A program made the translations under genes and the position numbers. A stretch of 64,000 bases of DNA, taken from Cloacibacillus evryensis DSM 19522. GTDB lineage: Bacteria; Synergistota; Synergistia; Synergistales; Synergistaceae. Of the stretch, positions 8,767-17,736 are shown piece after piece; position 1 is the first letter of the stretch, and each line of letters opens with the position of its first letter. The notes under the pieces were generated by a model, which did no database searches, was not told the origin of the DNA, and saw only the letters and a list, made by a program, of their open reading frames with translations. The DNA lies in NCBI RefSeq assembly GCF_000585335.1, contig NZ_KK073872.1:1665283-1729282 (forward strand). Direction: 5' to 3'.

Positions 8767-10047
8767 CTATTCCGTAAATTCTATCTCCGCGCCGAGAGCG
8801 CGCAGCTTCTCCACAAGCCCCTCGTAACCGCGCCAGACATGCTGGAGGTCGCAGATCGTCGTATCGTCCTCGGCGGCCAGCGCAAGCAGTATCAGCGCCG
8901 CTCCCGCGCGGAGGTTCGATGAGTGGACCTCCGCTCCGTTCAGCCTGCCGACGCCGGTGACGATCGCGATGTTGTCCTGCACCTCTATTTTTGCTCCCAT
9001 CTTTTTGAATTCGTTGATGTGGAGCAGGCGTGAGTCAAAGACGCTTTCATGGATGACGCTGGTACCGTTCGCGAGTGTGAGCACCGCCATAAGCTGTGGC
9101 TGCGTATCCGTCGGGAAGCCCGGGTAGGGCATGGTCTTTATCGTCACGCCTTTGAGCGGGGCTACCCACTTGGCCGTGATCTCGCTGCCAAAGACGTCGA
9201 TCTCGACGCCGGCCTCCCGCAGCTTGTTGAGTATCGCCTCCATATAATTGGGCGAGATCCCCCGTACCGTGACGCTGCCGTTCGTGATCACGCCGGCCAT
9301 CAGGTATGTCGCCGCCTCGATGCGGTCCGGGATTATCTCGCCGCTCGCCGAATGGAGCGAGCCTGCGCCGGTGACGCGGATCGTCTCGGTCCCGTCGCCC
9401 TTCACCGGGGCTCCCATGAGGCGCAGTATCTCCGCGAGGTTGACTATCTCGGGCTCTTTCGCGGCGTTTTCGATGAAGGTGGTGCCCTCCGCGAGCGCCG
9501 CCGCCATCATCAGGTTTTCCGTGGCGCCCACCGAAGGGAATTCCAGGGAGATCGTCGCCCCGCTAAGTTTGCCGGCGGTCGCCGTTACCGCGCCGCCTTT
9601 AAGTTCTATCTCGGCTCCCATTTTGGCAAGTCCCTTAAGGTGAAAATCAAGGGGCCTGCTGCCAAGCACGCAGCCTCCCGGCAGCGGCAGCAGCGCCCGT
9701 CCGCATCTGGCGACGAGAGGCCCGAGCACGAGCGAAGAGGCGCGCATTTTGCGCACCAGCTCGACGGGGGTCTCGCAATTGAGCTCATGAGGCACATCGA
9801 TCGTCATGCAGTGGTTATCGAAGGTCACCGCGGCCCCAAGGTGCCTGAGCAGGTCGCACATCGTGTGGATGTCGTATAGATCGGGGACTCCTTCCAGTTT
9901 CAGCGTCTGGCCTTTTAAAAGGATCGAAGCCGCCATCACAGGCAGAGCGGCGTTCTTGGCTCCCTGGACAGATATAGTCCCGCTGAGCCTTCTTCCGCCG
10001 CGTATGATCATTTTTTCTGCCAATTTTTTCAAACCATTAGTTTCCAT
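8767..10047 (-). CDS. murA: UDP-N-acetylglucosamine 1-carboxyvinyltransferase
   Basis: MurA transfers enolpyruvyl from PEP to UDP-GlcNAc, the first committed step of peptidoglycan synthesis. The substrate Lys-Asn pair is in GAKNAALP (31-32) and the PEP-binding, fosfomycin-reactive cysteine is Cys126 in PGGCVLGSRP. The 426-residue length includes an N-terminal extension of about 12 residues relative to the usual start; an internal ATG at 10011 is the alternative. The wecB stop and murA start touch (TAAATG), which couples their translation. Confidence 0.96.
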   Translation of the reverse strand: METNGLKKLAEKMIIRGGRRLSGTISVQGAKNAALPVMAASILLKGQTLKLEGVPDLYDIHTMCDLLRHLGAAVTFDNHCMTIDVPHELNCETPVELVRKMRASSLVLGPLVARCGRALLPLPGGCVLGSRPLDFHLKGLAKMGAEIELKGGAVTATAGKLSGATISLEFPSVGATENLMMAAALAEGTTFIENAAKEPEIVNLAEILRLMGAPVKGDGTETIRVTGAGSLHSASGEIIPDRIEAATYLMAGVITNGSVTVRGISPNYMEAILNKLREAGVEIDVFGSEITAKWVAPLKGVTIKTMPYPGFPTDTQPQLMAVLTLANGTSVIHESVFDSRLLHINEFKKMGAKIEVQDNIAIVTGVGRLNGAEVHSSNLRAGAALILLALAAEDDTTICDLQHVWRGYEGLVEKLRALGAEIEFTE

Positions 10048-11172
10048 TTAGTCCCGCAGACTCTCCTTTAGAGTATTTGCTATTTTGATTGAGGCCGTTC
10101 CGTCCCCGAAGGGCTGAGCCGCGCACTTCTTTTCTATCTTTGCGATCTCCTCCGGGCTGTCAAGCAGCCTGACGGCCGTATCGAGTATCTTTGCCCGGTC
10201 GACCCCTACCAGCAGCCCGCTGCCGTGCTCCACCGCCTCGGGGCGTTCCGTGACGTCCCTCAGTATCAGCACCGGTTTCTTGATCGCCGAGGCCTCTTCC
10301 TGGACGCCGCCGCTGTCGCTGAGGATGAACTTTGAGGCGTTCATCGCCCAGACAAAATCGGGATAGTCCAGCGGGTCGCAGAGAATGACCTTTTCCCTGC
10401 CGTCGAGGTATTTATGTATTATCTCACGGACCGCGGGATTTTTGTGCATCGGGATGACCATCCACAGTTCAGGGTGGCTTTCGATTATACCTACGAGCGC
10501 CCGGCAGATATCCTCAAGCGGCTTGCCCCACGATTCGCGGCGGTGAGCCGTGACCAGCACGAACGGCGCGCCCTCCGGCAGTGCCCTGAGCTCTTCGCAT
10601 TTGGGCTTAGTCTGCGCCGCGACGGTATAGAAGAGGGCGTCGATCACCGTATTGCCGGTGACGCTGATCCCGCTTTCGGGCACCCCCTCTCTTCTCAGGT
10701 TATCGGCGGCCAGCTCTGTCGGCGCGAAGCCCCAGGTCACGATCTTGTCGATCAGGACGCGGTTCATCTCTTCCGGGAAGGGCAGCCTCATGTTCCAGCT
10801 GCGCAGCCCCGCTTCGACGTGGCCGATCGGGATGTTGCGGTAAAAGGCGGCAAGCCCTGCCGCGAAGGTCGTCGTCGTGTCTCCGTGCACGAGTACGGCG
10901 GCGGGTTTGACTTCGTCGAAGTATTCCCCCGCGCCGGTGAGCACGGATGACGTTATGTAGTCGAGCGTCTGGCGTTCCTTCATTATATGCAGATTTCTGT
11001 CCGCCGTGAGGCTGAAGAAGTCAAGCACCTGGTCGAGCATGGCCGCGTGCTGCCCCGTCGCCAGTATCCTCACGTCAAAATATTCCTGTTTCATCAGCGC
11101 GATAACGACGGGAGCCATCTTGATTGCCTCGGGTCTCGTCCCGATAACGCATACGATCTTTTTCTTATCCAT
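10048..11172 (-). CDS. wecB: UDP-N-acetylglucosamine 2-epimerase, non-hydrolysing
   Basis: Interconverts UDP-GlcNAc and UDP-ManNAc for surface polysaccharide synthesis. Characteristic segments are GTRPEAIKMAPV at the N-terminus, HGDTTTT, GHVEAGLRS, the TAHRRES segment and DSGGVQEEA in the C-terminal half, giving a complete GT-B-like fold of 374 residues. The ATG follows AAGGAGG. It is flanked by a polyprenyl-phosphate sugar-1-phosphate transferase upstream and murA downstream, so one transcript supplies three UDP-GlcNAc users. Confidence 0.95.
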   Translation of the reverse strand: MDKKKIVCVIGTRPEAIKMAPVVIALMKQEYFDVRILATGQHAAMLDQVLDFFSLTADRNLHIMKERQTLDYITSSVLTGAGEYFDEVKPAAVLVHGDTTTTFAAGLAAFYRNIPIGHVEAGLRSWNMRLPFPEEMNRVLIDKIVTWGFAPTELAADNLRREGVPESGISVTGNTVIDALFYTVAAQTKPKCEELRALPEGAPFVLVTAHRRESWGKPLEDICRALVGIIESHPELWMVIPMHKNPAVREIIHKYLDGREKVILCDPLDYPDFVWAMNASKFILSDSGGVQEEASAIKKPVLILRDVTERPEAVEHGSGLLVGVDRAKILDTAVRLLDSPEEIAKIEKKCAAQPFGDGTASIKIANTLKESLRD

Positions 11173-11191
11173 TACGGCGCCTCCTTGTCTG

Positions 11192-12082
11192 TTAAAAGAA
11201 GTTGAATACCGGCAGCCCTATAAGGCGCATGCCAAGGGCGATGATGAGCGCGTGTGCCGATCCCATTACGATCAGCGTCGCCAGTTTCGGCAGGCCGAAG
11301 TCCTGCAGTTTATGGTGCGCGTGTCCCCTGTCCGGCTCAAAGGGCGACTTTTTGTGGAGTATCCTGCGCGTCATCGCGACCAGCGTGTCGATGACCGGCA
11401 CGCCGCCGAGGAAGAGCAGTATAATGGCAAGGTGTATGAAGCCGGTCCCGAAGATGTTCGGGAATATACTCCACGCGAGTTGTGCCGAGCAAATATATCC
11501 CAGCAGCGTGCTTCCGCCGTCGCCTAGGAATGTGCGCGGCTGCGGAAAGTTCCAAAGCAGGACGCCGAAGACCAGCCCGGCGAATGGCAGCCACACTCCC
11601 CTGCCGCCCGCGAGCAGCGCGCAGAGCGCGGTGATCAGCGTGATCGTGAGACATAGCCCGTCCATTCCGTCGATGAGGTTATAGGCGTTGGTGGCGCCCG
11701 CGATCCAGAATACGAACAGCGCCCGCTGCCAGAGCGGGACCGGCAGAGGGAAGATGACCCAGGCCGCGGCCAGCAGGTGGAATATCAGGCGCAGCAGCGG
11801 CGGCAGCGGGTGCATGTCGTCCATATATCCGACGATGAATATCACCGACGCCCCGGTGGCGATGTAAGGCACCTCGACTCCGGGGTTGCCGGTGAAGAGG
11901 GCCCACATGAGATAGCCGCTCCACAGCACAAGCCCCGCGCCGCGGGGCATGATGCTGTGATGTTTCTTTCTTCCCCCGGGGATGTCCAGCAGGCGGAACT
12001 TCTGCGCCAGCGCGATCGCGATAGGCGTTCCTACCAGTCCCCAGAGGAAGGTCAAGAGCGTGAACAGATATATTGAAAGCAA
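11192..12082 (-). CDS. Polyprenyl-phosphate HexNAc-1-phosphate transferase (MraY/WecA/TagO family)
   Basis: An integral membrane enzyme that loads a sugar phosphate on undecaprenyl phosphate. About nine hydrophobic segments are visible, with the family acidic motifs YMDDMHP, NAYNLIDGMDGL and FLGDGGSTLLG, and the C-terminal basic HAHHKL segment typical of WecA/TagO rather than MraY. At 296 residues it is slightly short. The start is TTG with AGGGATT upstream. Adjacency to wecB suggests it starts an O-antigen- or teichoic-acid-like surface glycan with GlcNAc-1-phosphate; the sugar is inferred. Confidence 0.88.
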   Translation of the reverse strand: MLSIYLFTLLTFLWGLVGTPIAIALAQKFRLLDIPGGRKKHHSIMPRGAGLVLWSGYLMWALFTGNPGVEVPYIATGASVIFIVGYMDDMHPLPPLLRLIFHLLAAAWVIFPLPVPLWQRALFVFWIAGATNAYNLIDGMDGLCLTITLITALCALLAGGRGVWLPFAGLVFGVLLWNFPQPRTFLGDGGSTLLGYICSAQLAWSIFPNIFGTGFIHLAIILLFLGGVPVIDTLVAMTRRILHKKSPFEPDRGHAHHKLQDFGLPKLATLIVMGSAHALIIALGMRLIGLPVFNFF

Positions 12083-12151
12083 ACTGAATCCCTTTCGTTA
12101 TTTTTTATTAACGGCCGCCGTCATATCGGAGATACGCGGAGGGCGCTTCTC

Positions 12152-13252
12152 TTATTTTGTGCCGAAGAGCCTGTCGCCCGCGTCTCCAAGTCCGGGCACG
12201 ATGTACCCGTGGTCGTTGAGGTGGCTGTCGACCGCCGCCGTATAGATATCGACGTCGGGGTGGGCCTCATGGAAGGCGGCGATGCCCTCGGGAGCCGCGA
12301 GCAGCGAGACCAGCGAGACCTTTTTGCCGCCTCTGTCCTTGATATGGCTGACGGCCGCCGCCGCCGAGCCGCCGGTGGCGAGCATCGGGTCCACGACGAA
12401 TATCTCGCGTTCCGAAATGTCACAGGGCAGCTTGCAGTAATAGTCGACGGGCTTGAGAGTCTCGGGGTCGCGGTAGAGGCCGATGTGCCCCACCTTGGCG
12501 TTGGGGACGAGCTTGAGTATGCCCTCTACCATGCCGAGCCCCGCGCGCAGTACCGGCACGATCGCGAGTTTTTTGCCCGAGAGGGTGAATACGCGCGTCT
12601 TCGCGACGGGGGTCTCTATCTCAGTCTCTTCGAGCGGCAGGTGGCGCGTGATCTCATAAACCATGAGCCCGGCGACCTCCTGTACAAGGTCGCGGAAATC
12701 TTTTGATGAAGTCTCTTTATTGCGCATGAGTCCCAGCTTATGGCGCACGAGCGGGTGGTCGATTACCACGGTCCTCCCGCCGCCCGCCGCGGCCTCGCGT
12801 GAGTTTGAGTTCTCGTTTTCGTAAGCGCTGATCTTTTCGAGCCGGAAGCAGTGCCGTCCGCCCTCGAACGGTTCGGCGAGCCAGGCTTTGACCATATCTT
12901 CGGCGACGTCGGCCCCGAGCACGCGCGCGCCGAGGACAAGGACGTTGGCGTCGTTGTGGCGGCGGCTCATGACCGCCGTGAAATGGTCGTGGCATAGCGC
13001 GGCGCGCACGCCCCTGACCTTGTTGGCGACGATGCTCATGCCGATGCCTGTCCCGCATACCAGTATCCCGCGTTCGGCTTTATGGCTCGCCACCGCGTCG
13101 GCGGCCTTGAATCCCCAGTCCGGGTAATCGACCCGCACGTCGCCGGAGGCCGTGCCGCAGTCCAGCACCTCGTGCCCCGCCTCCGTAAGCCTGTTCTTTA
13201 TCTCTTCTTTGAGCTTGTATCCCGCATGGTCCGAAGCTAGCGCTATCTTCAT
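12152..13252 (-). CDS. RpiB-Upp fusion: ribose-5-phosphate isomerase B and uracil phosphoribosyltransferase
   Basis: One 366-residue open frame holds two complete enzymes. Residues 1 to about 142 are RpiB: SDHAG at 7-11, catalytic Cys66 in [14 protein letters not shown] and [16 protein letters not shown] Ser/Asn/Gly-rich linker spans roughly 143-162. Residues about 163-366 are Upp: [16 protein letters not shown], the PRPP loop [10 protein letters not shown] (288-297), and the uracil-binding [12 protein letters not shown] end. The ATG follows GAGGAAT. The domains meet around ribose 5-phosphate metabolism: RpiB supplies ribose 5-phosphate, the precursor of PRPP, which Upp consumes. No stop or frameshift separates the parts, so it is a real fusion unless the assembly is wrong. 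Confidence 0.93.
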   Translation of the reverse strand: MKIALASDHAGYKLKEEIKNRLTEAGHEVLDCGTASGDVRVDYPDWGFKAADAVASHKAERGILVCGTGIGMSIVANKVRGVRAALCHDHFTAVMSRRHNDANVLVLGARVLGADVAEDMVKAWLAEPFEGGRHCFRLEKISAYENENSNSREAAAGGGRTVVIDHPLVRHKLGLMRNKETSSKDFRDLVQEVAGLMVYEITRHLPLEETEIETPVAKTRVFTLSGKKLAIVPVLRAGLGMVEGILKLVPNAKVGHIGLYRDPETLKPVDYYCKLPCDISEREIFVVDPMLATGGSAAAAVSHIKDRGGKKVSLVSLLAAPEGIAAFHEAHPDVDIYTAAVDSHLNDHGYIVPGLGDAGDRLFGTK

Positions 13253-13280
13253 AATTTATCGATTCCTCCGTATAGGTTAT

Positions 13281-14216
13281 TTATTTTACAACCTTATGCA
13301 TTATCTCGCCGGCCAGAGTGTACGGATTGGCCCTTCTTGACGAAAGGTCTTCCATCACTTCGTCGCTCTTCCGCTCTTTCCATGCGTTCTCGACGAGCTG
13401 CGATATCTCGCCCCTCAATATCGCCTCGACCTCCATTTCAAGCTGCGACCAACGGCGGCGTTTGCCCTCCTCGCTGCTGCGGAGGTAGTCGCCGTGCCTT
13501 TTTATTATCTCCCGGACTTCGTCTACTCCGGTGTTTTTGTTGGAAGAGACGAGCGCCACCGGCGGTATCCATTCGCGTTCGCCGATCATCTTGAGCATCA
13601 CCTGAACGTCGGCGGCCACCTTGTCGGCCCCCTCCTTGTCGGCTTTGTTGACGACGAACACGTCGGCGATCTCCATGATGCCGGCTTTCATGATCTGAAC
13701 GTCGTCGCCCATGCCGGGGGTGAGGATGAGGCACACGGTGTCGGCGATCTTCACGATATCGACCTCCGACTGCCCGACGCCGACGGTCTCGATTATCACG
13801 ACGTCAAAGCCGCAGGCGTCGAGTATCAGAGCGCCTTCGTGCGTCCCGCGGCTGACGCCGCCAAGGTTGCCGCGCGAGCCCATACTGCGGATGAAGACGC
13901 CCTCTTCAATGGCGTGGTCCTGCATACGCAGGCGGTCTCCCAAAATCGCGCCGCCGGTGAAGGGGCTCGACGGGTCTATGGCGATCACGCCGACCTGCTT
14001 TCCTTCCGCTCTGAACTGCGCAATCAGACGGTTCACGAAGGTACTCTTACCTGCTCCCGGACTGCCCGTTATGCCAATCACCTGCGCCCCGCCGGTTTTA
14101 GGATATACGGTCTTCATTATCTCCTTCGAGGCGGGGGAATCCGCTTCGACAAGGCTGATAAGGCGTCCTATGGATCTCGTGTCTCCGGCTAACGCGCGTT
14201 CAAGTAGCTTATTCAT
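13281..14216 (-). CDS. meaB: Methylmalonyl-CoA mutase-associated GTPase MeaB (ArgK family)
   Basis: A G3E-family GTPase that protects and reactivates adenosylcobalamin-dependent mutases. Walker A is GSPGAGKST at about residues 51-59, followed by IAIDPSSPFTGGAILGDR, an ETVGVGQSEVD switch region and NKADKEGAD for guanine recognition. I prefer the ATG at 14216 (GGGAGAG upstream) over the GTG six bases earlier. No mutase gene is in the window. Length of about 311 residues is normal. Confidence 0.92.
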   Translation of the reverse strand: MNKLLERALAGDTRSIGRLISLVEADSPASKEIMKTVYPKTGGAQVIGITGSPGAGKSTFVNRLIAQFRAEGKQVGVIAIDPSSPFTGGAILGDRLRMQDHAIEEGVFIRSMGSRGNLGGVSRGTHEGALILDACGFDVVIIETVGVGQSEVDIVKIADTVCLILTPGMGDDVQIMKAGIMEIADVFVVNKADKEGADKVAADVQVMLKMIGEREWIPPVALVSSNKNTGVDEVREIIKRHGDYLRSSEEGKRRRWSQLEMEVEAILRGEISQLVENAWKERKSDEVMEDLSSRRANPYTLAGEIMHKVVK

Positions 14217-14298
14217 GGTCACAACTCTCCCTGTGTTTATTTTAAAAACGACGCAAGCGGGCGGAACATAATATATTTTTCTGCCGCGCTTGGTATGT

Positions 14299-14568
14299 TC
14301 ATTTGCTGAATAATATGTCTATACCGGCAAAACAGTATATGCCAAGCCCTATGGACGCGGCAAAGGTGAAGCCCAGCACCATCCGCAGATAGAGGACCCA
14401 CGTTGCGCTTCCAGGCCATTTCCCCGACTGGATATTCACGACCATGCGCGCGAGAAGAAGCGACACTCCGAATAAGCCGAGGGCTACAAAGGCCTGAATG
14501 TTTACCGATGGTACGTTTTTAAATAATTCAAACAAATCCCGCTTCACCCTTTCAGAAGACGTATACAA
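14299..14568 (-). CDS. Small membrane protein, unknown
   Basis: An 89-residue frame with two convincing hydrophobic helices (about 23-44 and 62-85) separated by a short polar loop and a basic N-terminus. I do not recognise the family. The first possible start is TTG at 14566-14568, immediately next to the T-run of the terminator of the upstream oxidoreductase gene; a GTG at 14547 is an alternative. It ends about 80 bp before meaB on the same strand. Amino-acid composition looks like a true membrane protein, but no ribosome binding site is strong, so existence is moderately sure. Confidence 0.45.
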   Translation of the reverse strand: MYTSSERVKRDLFELFKNVPSVNIQAFVALGLFGVSLLLARMVVNIQSGKWPGSATWVLYLRMVLGFTFAASIGLGIYCFAGIDILFSK

Positions 14569-14600
14569 TAAAAAAGAGAGGAAAACTTTTCCTCTCTAAA
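14569..14600 (-). terminator. Intrinsic terminator after the Gfo/Idh gene
   Basis: Minus-strand stem AGAGAGGAAAA/TTTTCCTCTCT (14575-14597), a nearly perfect hairpin, is followed by TTTTTTAT. It lies 41 bp after the stop of the oxidoreductase gene that ends at 14641. Confidence 0.85.
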
Positions 14601-14640
14601 TAATAACGCTTAATCCGCGGTATGTCATGGCCTCTTTTAT

Positions 14641-15612
14641 CTATATCGCCGAAAGAAGCGAATAATTCTGTGTCTTTTCCTCATGGATCTGACGCAGCGC
14701 GGCGACGCACACTTCAAGCGCGCGTTTGCCGTCTTTGATGCCTACCATCGGCTGAAGGCCTTCACGAATGCAGGAGATAAAGTGCTGAAGCTCCATCTTC
14801 AGCGGTTCGGTCTTAGGAAATACGGGGTGCTCCATCACCTCGACGATATTTCCCCCGCTCTGGCGCACGCAGCGCTGCACGGTGATGTCCTGCGTTTCAT
14901 AATTGACCGTCACAAAACGCTCGGCTTCCGTGATCTCCATCTGGCGCAGCCGTTTTTCGGAGACGCGGCTGACCAGTATCTGGGCCATCGCGCCGTTGGC
15001 GAAACGCATCTGCACAGAGGCGATGTCCTCATGGTCCGTGCGGATGCACTTGCCGATAGCGGATATCGAGACGAGATCAGAGTTTATCATCGAAAGGATG
15101 ATGTCGACATCGTGTATCATAAGGTCGAGCACCACCCCGACGTCGCTGATGCGCGGCGAGAAGGGGCCTATGCGCCGCGTCTGGATGAAATAGGGGTCCT
15201 TGATGAACTCGCGCGCGTGCTCCACGGCGCTGTTGAACCGCTCTATGTGGCCGACCTGAAGGATGACGTCTTTTTCCACCGCGAGGTGCAGCAGCTTCTC
15301 CGCCTCGTCTACGCTGGTGGTGACGGGCTTTTCAACAAGCACGTGCACGCCGTGTTCCATCGCGGTCTTTGCGATCTCATAGTGCATGCTTGTGGGAACG
15401 ACGATACTCACCGCGTCGGGGCGGGTCTCTTCGAGGAACATTTCAAAATCGTTGTATGCGCTTACACCAAGCGGTTCCGCTATCGTATGCGCGCGCTCGT
15501 CGTTTATATCGACCACGCCGACAAGCTGAGCCCCCAGTATCTCCGTATATACTCTCGCGTGGTGCATCCCCAGATGCCCGACGCCGATAACTCCAACCCG
15601 TATTGATTCCAT
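14641..15612 (-). CDS. Gfo/Idh/MocA-family NAD(P)-dependent oxidoreductase
   Basis: A Rossmann-fold sugar dehydrogenase. The nucleotide motif GVIGVGHLGMHHAR is at the N-terminus, VEKPV near residue 97, and GHIERFN follows, all standard for the family; a Gfo/Idh C-terminal sheet domain completes about 323 residues. I chose the ATG at 15612 with AGAGGTG upstream. It resembles UDP-GlcNAc 3-dehydrogenases (GnnA type), which oxidise the 3-position of UDP-GlcNAc for diamino lipid A, but the substrate cannot be settled here and no partner aminotransferase is in the window. It lies downstream of pgeF and folC and ends at a strong terminator. Confidence 0.82.
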   Translation of the reverse strand: MESIRVGVIGVGHLGMHHARVYTEILGAQLVGVVDINDERAHTIAEPLGVSAYNDFEMFLEETRPDAVSIVVPTSMHYEIAKTAMEHGVHVLVEKPVTTSVDEAEKLLHLAVEKDVILQVGHIERFNSAVEHAREFIKDPYFIQTRRIGPFSPRISDVGVVLDLMIHDVDIILSMINSDLVSISAIGKCIRTDHEDIASVQMRFANGAMAQILVSRVSEKRLRQMEITEAERFVTVNYETQDITVQRCVRQSGGNIVEVMEHPVFPKTEPLKMELQHFISCIREGLQPMVGIKDGKRALEVCVAALRQIHEEKTQNYSLLSAI

Positions 15613-15660
15613 AAATTTCACCTCTAGGAGAGTGGTATTAGCTCGTGCTTTCTATTATTC

Positions 15661-16440
15661 TCACGTTAAATTCCGATTTTTGGCCTCTCCGGCCAACAGG
15701 AATATCCTCTTTTTTTCGTCGCCCGCGCGGTATGAATAAAAATAATCATTATGACAACAGGTACAGCGATCATACATGTAAATTCTATCATAAATCAGGC
15801 CGGTTTCCAGAAGTTGGCTGACTATCTGGCCTTTGATGTCAAAGTTGAAGCAGCAGCCGCTCTCCGAAATATTCTCCGCAGAAAAACTTTTCAGCGCGAG
15901 CGCGGTGGTCGGGTCCTCCCTCCGCCGTGAATAACATTCCCTGCCGATGGCCGGCCCGATCCAGGCCCACATTTCTTCGGGACGCTGCGACGGACGCCGC
16001 GCGAGCGCCAGCCTTACGGCGTTCGCGGCGATGTTTTGCAGAGTGCCCCTGAAGCCGGAGTGCAGGATCGCCATCCAGGGGCTTCCAGCCGCGCCGGCGA
16101 TGACCACCGGCGTGCAGTCGGCAAAACGCAGGCTCGCAAGCGGGCGCGATCCCGCGGAGATAAAGACGCCGTCCGCCTCCGTTCTTTGCGGAAGAACCTC
16201 TTCCTCGCTTGCTTCGATAATCCGGACGCCATGAACCTGGTGCGGGGCTACGAGCGGCCTGCCGTGGTAAGTTTGGCCGAGTGAGCTCCAAACCGCCGCG
16301 GGGTCGCCCTCGGCGGCGTCGCCCAGCGGACCGCGCGCATAGAGTTTCGCGAAGAAGGTCTCTTCCAAAATAGAGGGCATTACCATCTCGATGATAATGC
16401 CGCTCTCGTCTTTCCCTGTTTTGAATCCTTTAAATTCCAT
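15661..16440 (-). CDS. pgeF: Purine nucleoside phosphorylase/laccase-domain protein PgeF (YfiH family)
   Basis: Members of this DUF152 family (YfiH, LACC1) are linked to peptidoglycan editing and show purine nucleoside phosphorylase or adenosine deaminase activity. Zinc-site segments are visible: HQVHG, the ADCTPVV cysteine motif and HSGFRGTL histidine motif, plus the CTCCHNDYFYSYRAG end. The ATG at 16440 has AAGGA upstream and overlaps the folC stop by 11 bp; a longer frame to 16467 is possible. Length about 259 residues is typical. Confidence 0.85.
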   Translation of the reverse strand: MEFKGFKTGKDESGIIIEMVMPSILEETFFAKLYARGPLGDAAEGDPAAVWSSLGQTYHGRPLVAPHQVHGVRIIEASEEEVLPQRTEADGVFISAGSRPLASLRFADCTPVVIAGAAGSPWMAILHSGFRGTLQNIAANAVRLALARRPSQRPEEMWAWIGPAIGRECYSRRREDPTTALALKSFSAENISESGCCFNFDIKGQIVSQLLETGLIYDRIYMYDRCTCCHNDYFYSYRAGDEKKRIFLLAGEAKNRNLT

Positions 16441-17731
16441 CTCTTCGTTCCTTGATATATCCGACAAGAAAGAGGCTGCCGCAGCATAACACCGGCGCGC
16501 CTTCTCCCGAGGCGGCGGCGATGGCTTTCAGCGGGTCCTTGAAGCTTCCGGCAGTCCTGAGAGAGGCGTCTGCCGCCTTCTCCGCCATCTCCTCCGCTCC
16601 AAGCGAACGCCCGCAGCCCGGGACTTCCGTGCAATAGAGGGTAACGTCCAGCCCCTGCAGGAAGGAGAGGGCGCTGCCGATCTCCTTATCCTTCATCATC
16701 GCGATGACGATGTTGATACGGCGCTCTCCCATCACGGTCCTCAGCGTTTCGGCGACGCGCCTCATGGCGTGCGGATTGTGCCCGCCGTCTACGATCACCA
16801 TAGGCTGTTCGGATATGACCTCCATGCGCCCTGGCCATACCGTTCCGGCAAGGCCCTCCCTGACGCTTCCGGCCGTTATCTTCGTAAAGCTTTGTCCGAG
16901 CAGGCGCGCGGCGGCGGCGGCAAGCGCCGCGTTGTCCGCCTGGAAGGTCCCCATCAGCGGAGTGCGGTATGTTTCTTCCCGGCCGTCTTCATCCTCAAGG
17001 GTGAAAACGGTGCCGGAAAGGGAAAATTCCGCCTCTTTGATACGATATTGGGAGGAGAATATATGCGGGAAGGCCCCGTGCAGCTTCGCCGCGACGATAA
17101 ACTGCGCGTCGAGAGCGGCCTCTCCGGCAAAGAGCGCGGGCGTTTCCCTGCGCATTATCGCGAACTTCTCGGCCGCCACCCTTTCAAGCGTCTCCCCCAG
17201 ATATTCCGTATGGTCGAGCCCGATCGGCACTATAAGGCTGAGCCTGACGTCGCCCAGGATGTTTGAGGCGTCGAGCCTGCCGCCCATACCGGCCTCAAAG
17301 ACCGCGATATCCGGCGATTCTTCGGCGAGTATCATGATCGCCGCCGCCGTTACCAGTTCGAAGTATGTGGGAAGGTTGCCATCAAAAAAGGGCGTCTTCT
17401 TTATTATATCGTCGAGCCTGGCGGCAGCCGCGAACCATTTTCCGGAGGCCGCCCGTTTATCGTCTATTACCAGGCGTTCGGAAAAATCGACAAGGTGCGG
17501 GCTTGTATATAGGGCAGTTTTATAGCCTGATTTCCGTAGTATCGAATAGAGGCTGGCCGCCGTCGAGCCCTTCCCGTTGGTGCCCGCGACGTGTACGGCG
17601 GGAAAATCATCCTGCGGCATCCCCGCCTCCCACAGCAGACGGGCGAGACGGGCAAGCCCCGGGCGGATGCCCGGACTTGCCATCTCCTGCAATCTATTTT
17701 CTAACTCTGAAAATTTTTCTTTTTCGTTCAT
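16430..17731 (-). CDS. folC: Folylpolyglutamate synthase / dihydrofolate synthase
   Basis: A Mur-ligase-like ATP-dependent enzyme that adds glutamate to folates. The P-loop GTNGKGST is at about residues 50-57, with TSPHLVDFSER just after, the omega-loop segment FEAGMGGRLDASN, GLDHTEYLG, and DGGHNPHA in the C-terminal domain. Length about 433 residues is normal. It begins a few bases after the valS stop (the ATG at 17731 is preferred over the adjacent TTG), so the two are probably cotranscribed. Confidence 0.94.
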   Translation of the reverse strand: MNEKEKFSELENRLQEMASPGIRPGLARLARLLWEAGMPQDDFPAVHVAGTNGKGSTAASLYSILRKSGYKTALYTSPHLVDFSERLVIDDKRAASGKWFAAAARLDDIIKKTPFFDGNLPTYFELVTAAAIMILAEESPDIAVFEAGMGGRLDASNILGDVRLSLIVPIGLDHTEYLGETLERVAAEKFAIMRRETPALFAGEAALDAQFIVAAKLHGAFPHIFSSQYRIKEAEFSLSGTVFTLEDEDGREETYRTPLMGTFQADNAALAAAAARLLGQSFTKITAGSVREGLAGTVWPGRMEVISEQPMVIVDGGHNPHAMRRVAETLRTVMGERRINIVIAMMKDKEIGSALSFLQGLDVTLYCTEVPGCGRSLGAEEMAEKAADASLRTAGSFKDPLKAIAAASGEGAPVLCCGSLFLVGYIKERRDGI

Positions 17732-17736
17732 CAAAA

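Noticed and set aside
9049-9879. A 276-residue plus-strand frame antisense to murA
   Set aside because: Shadow frame; murA on the other strand has all its catalytic residues.
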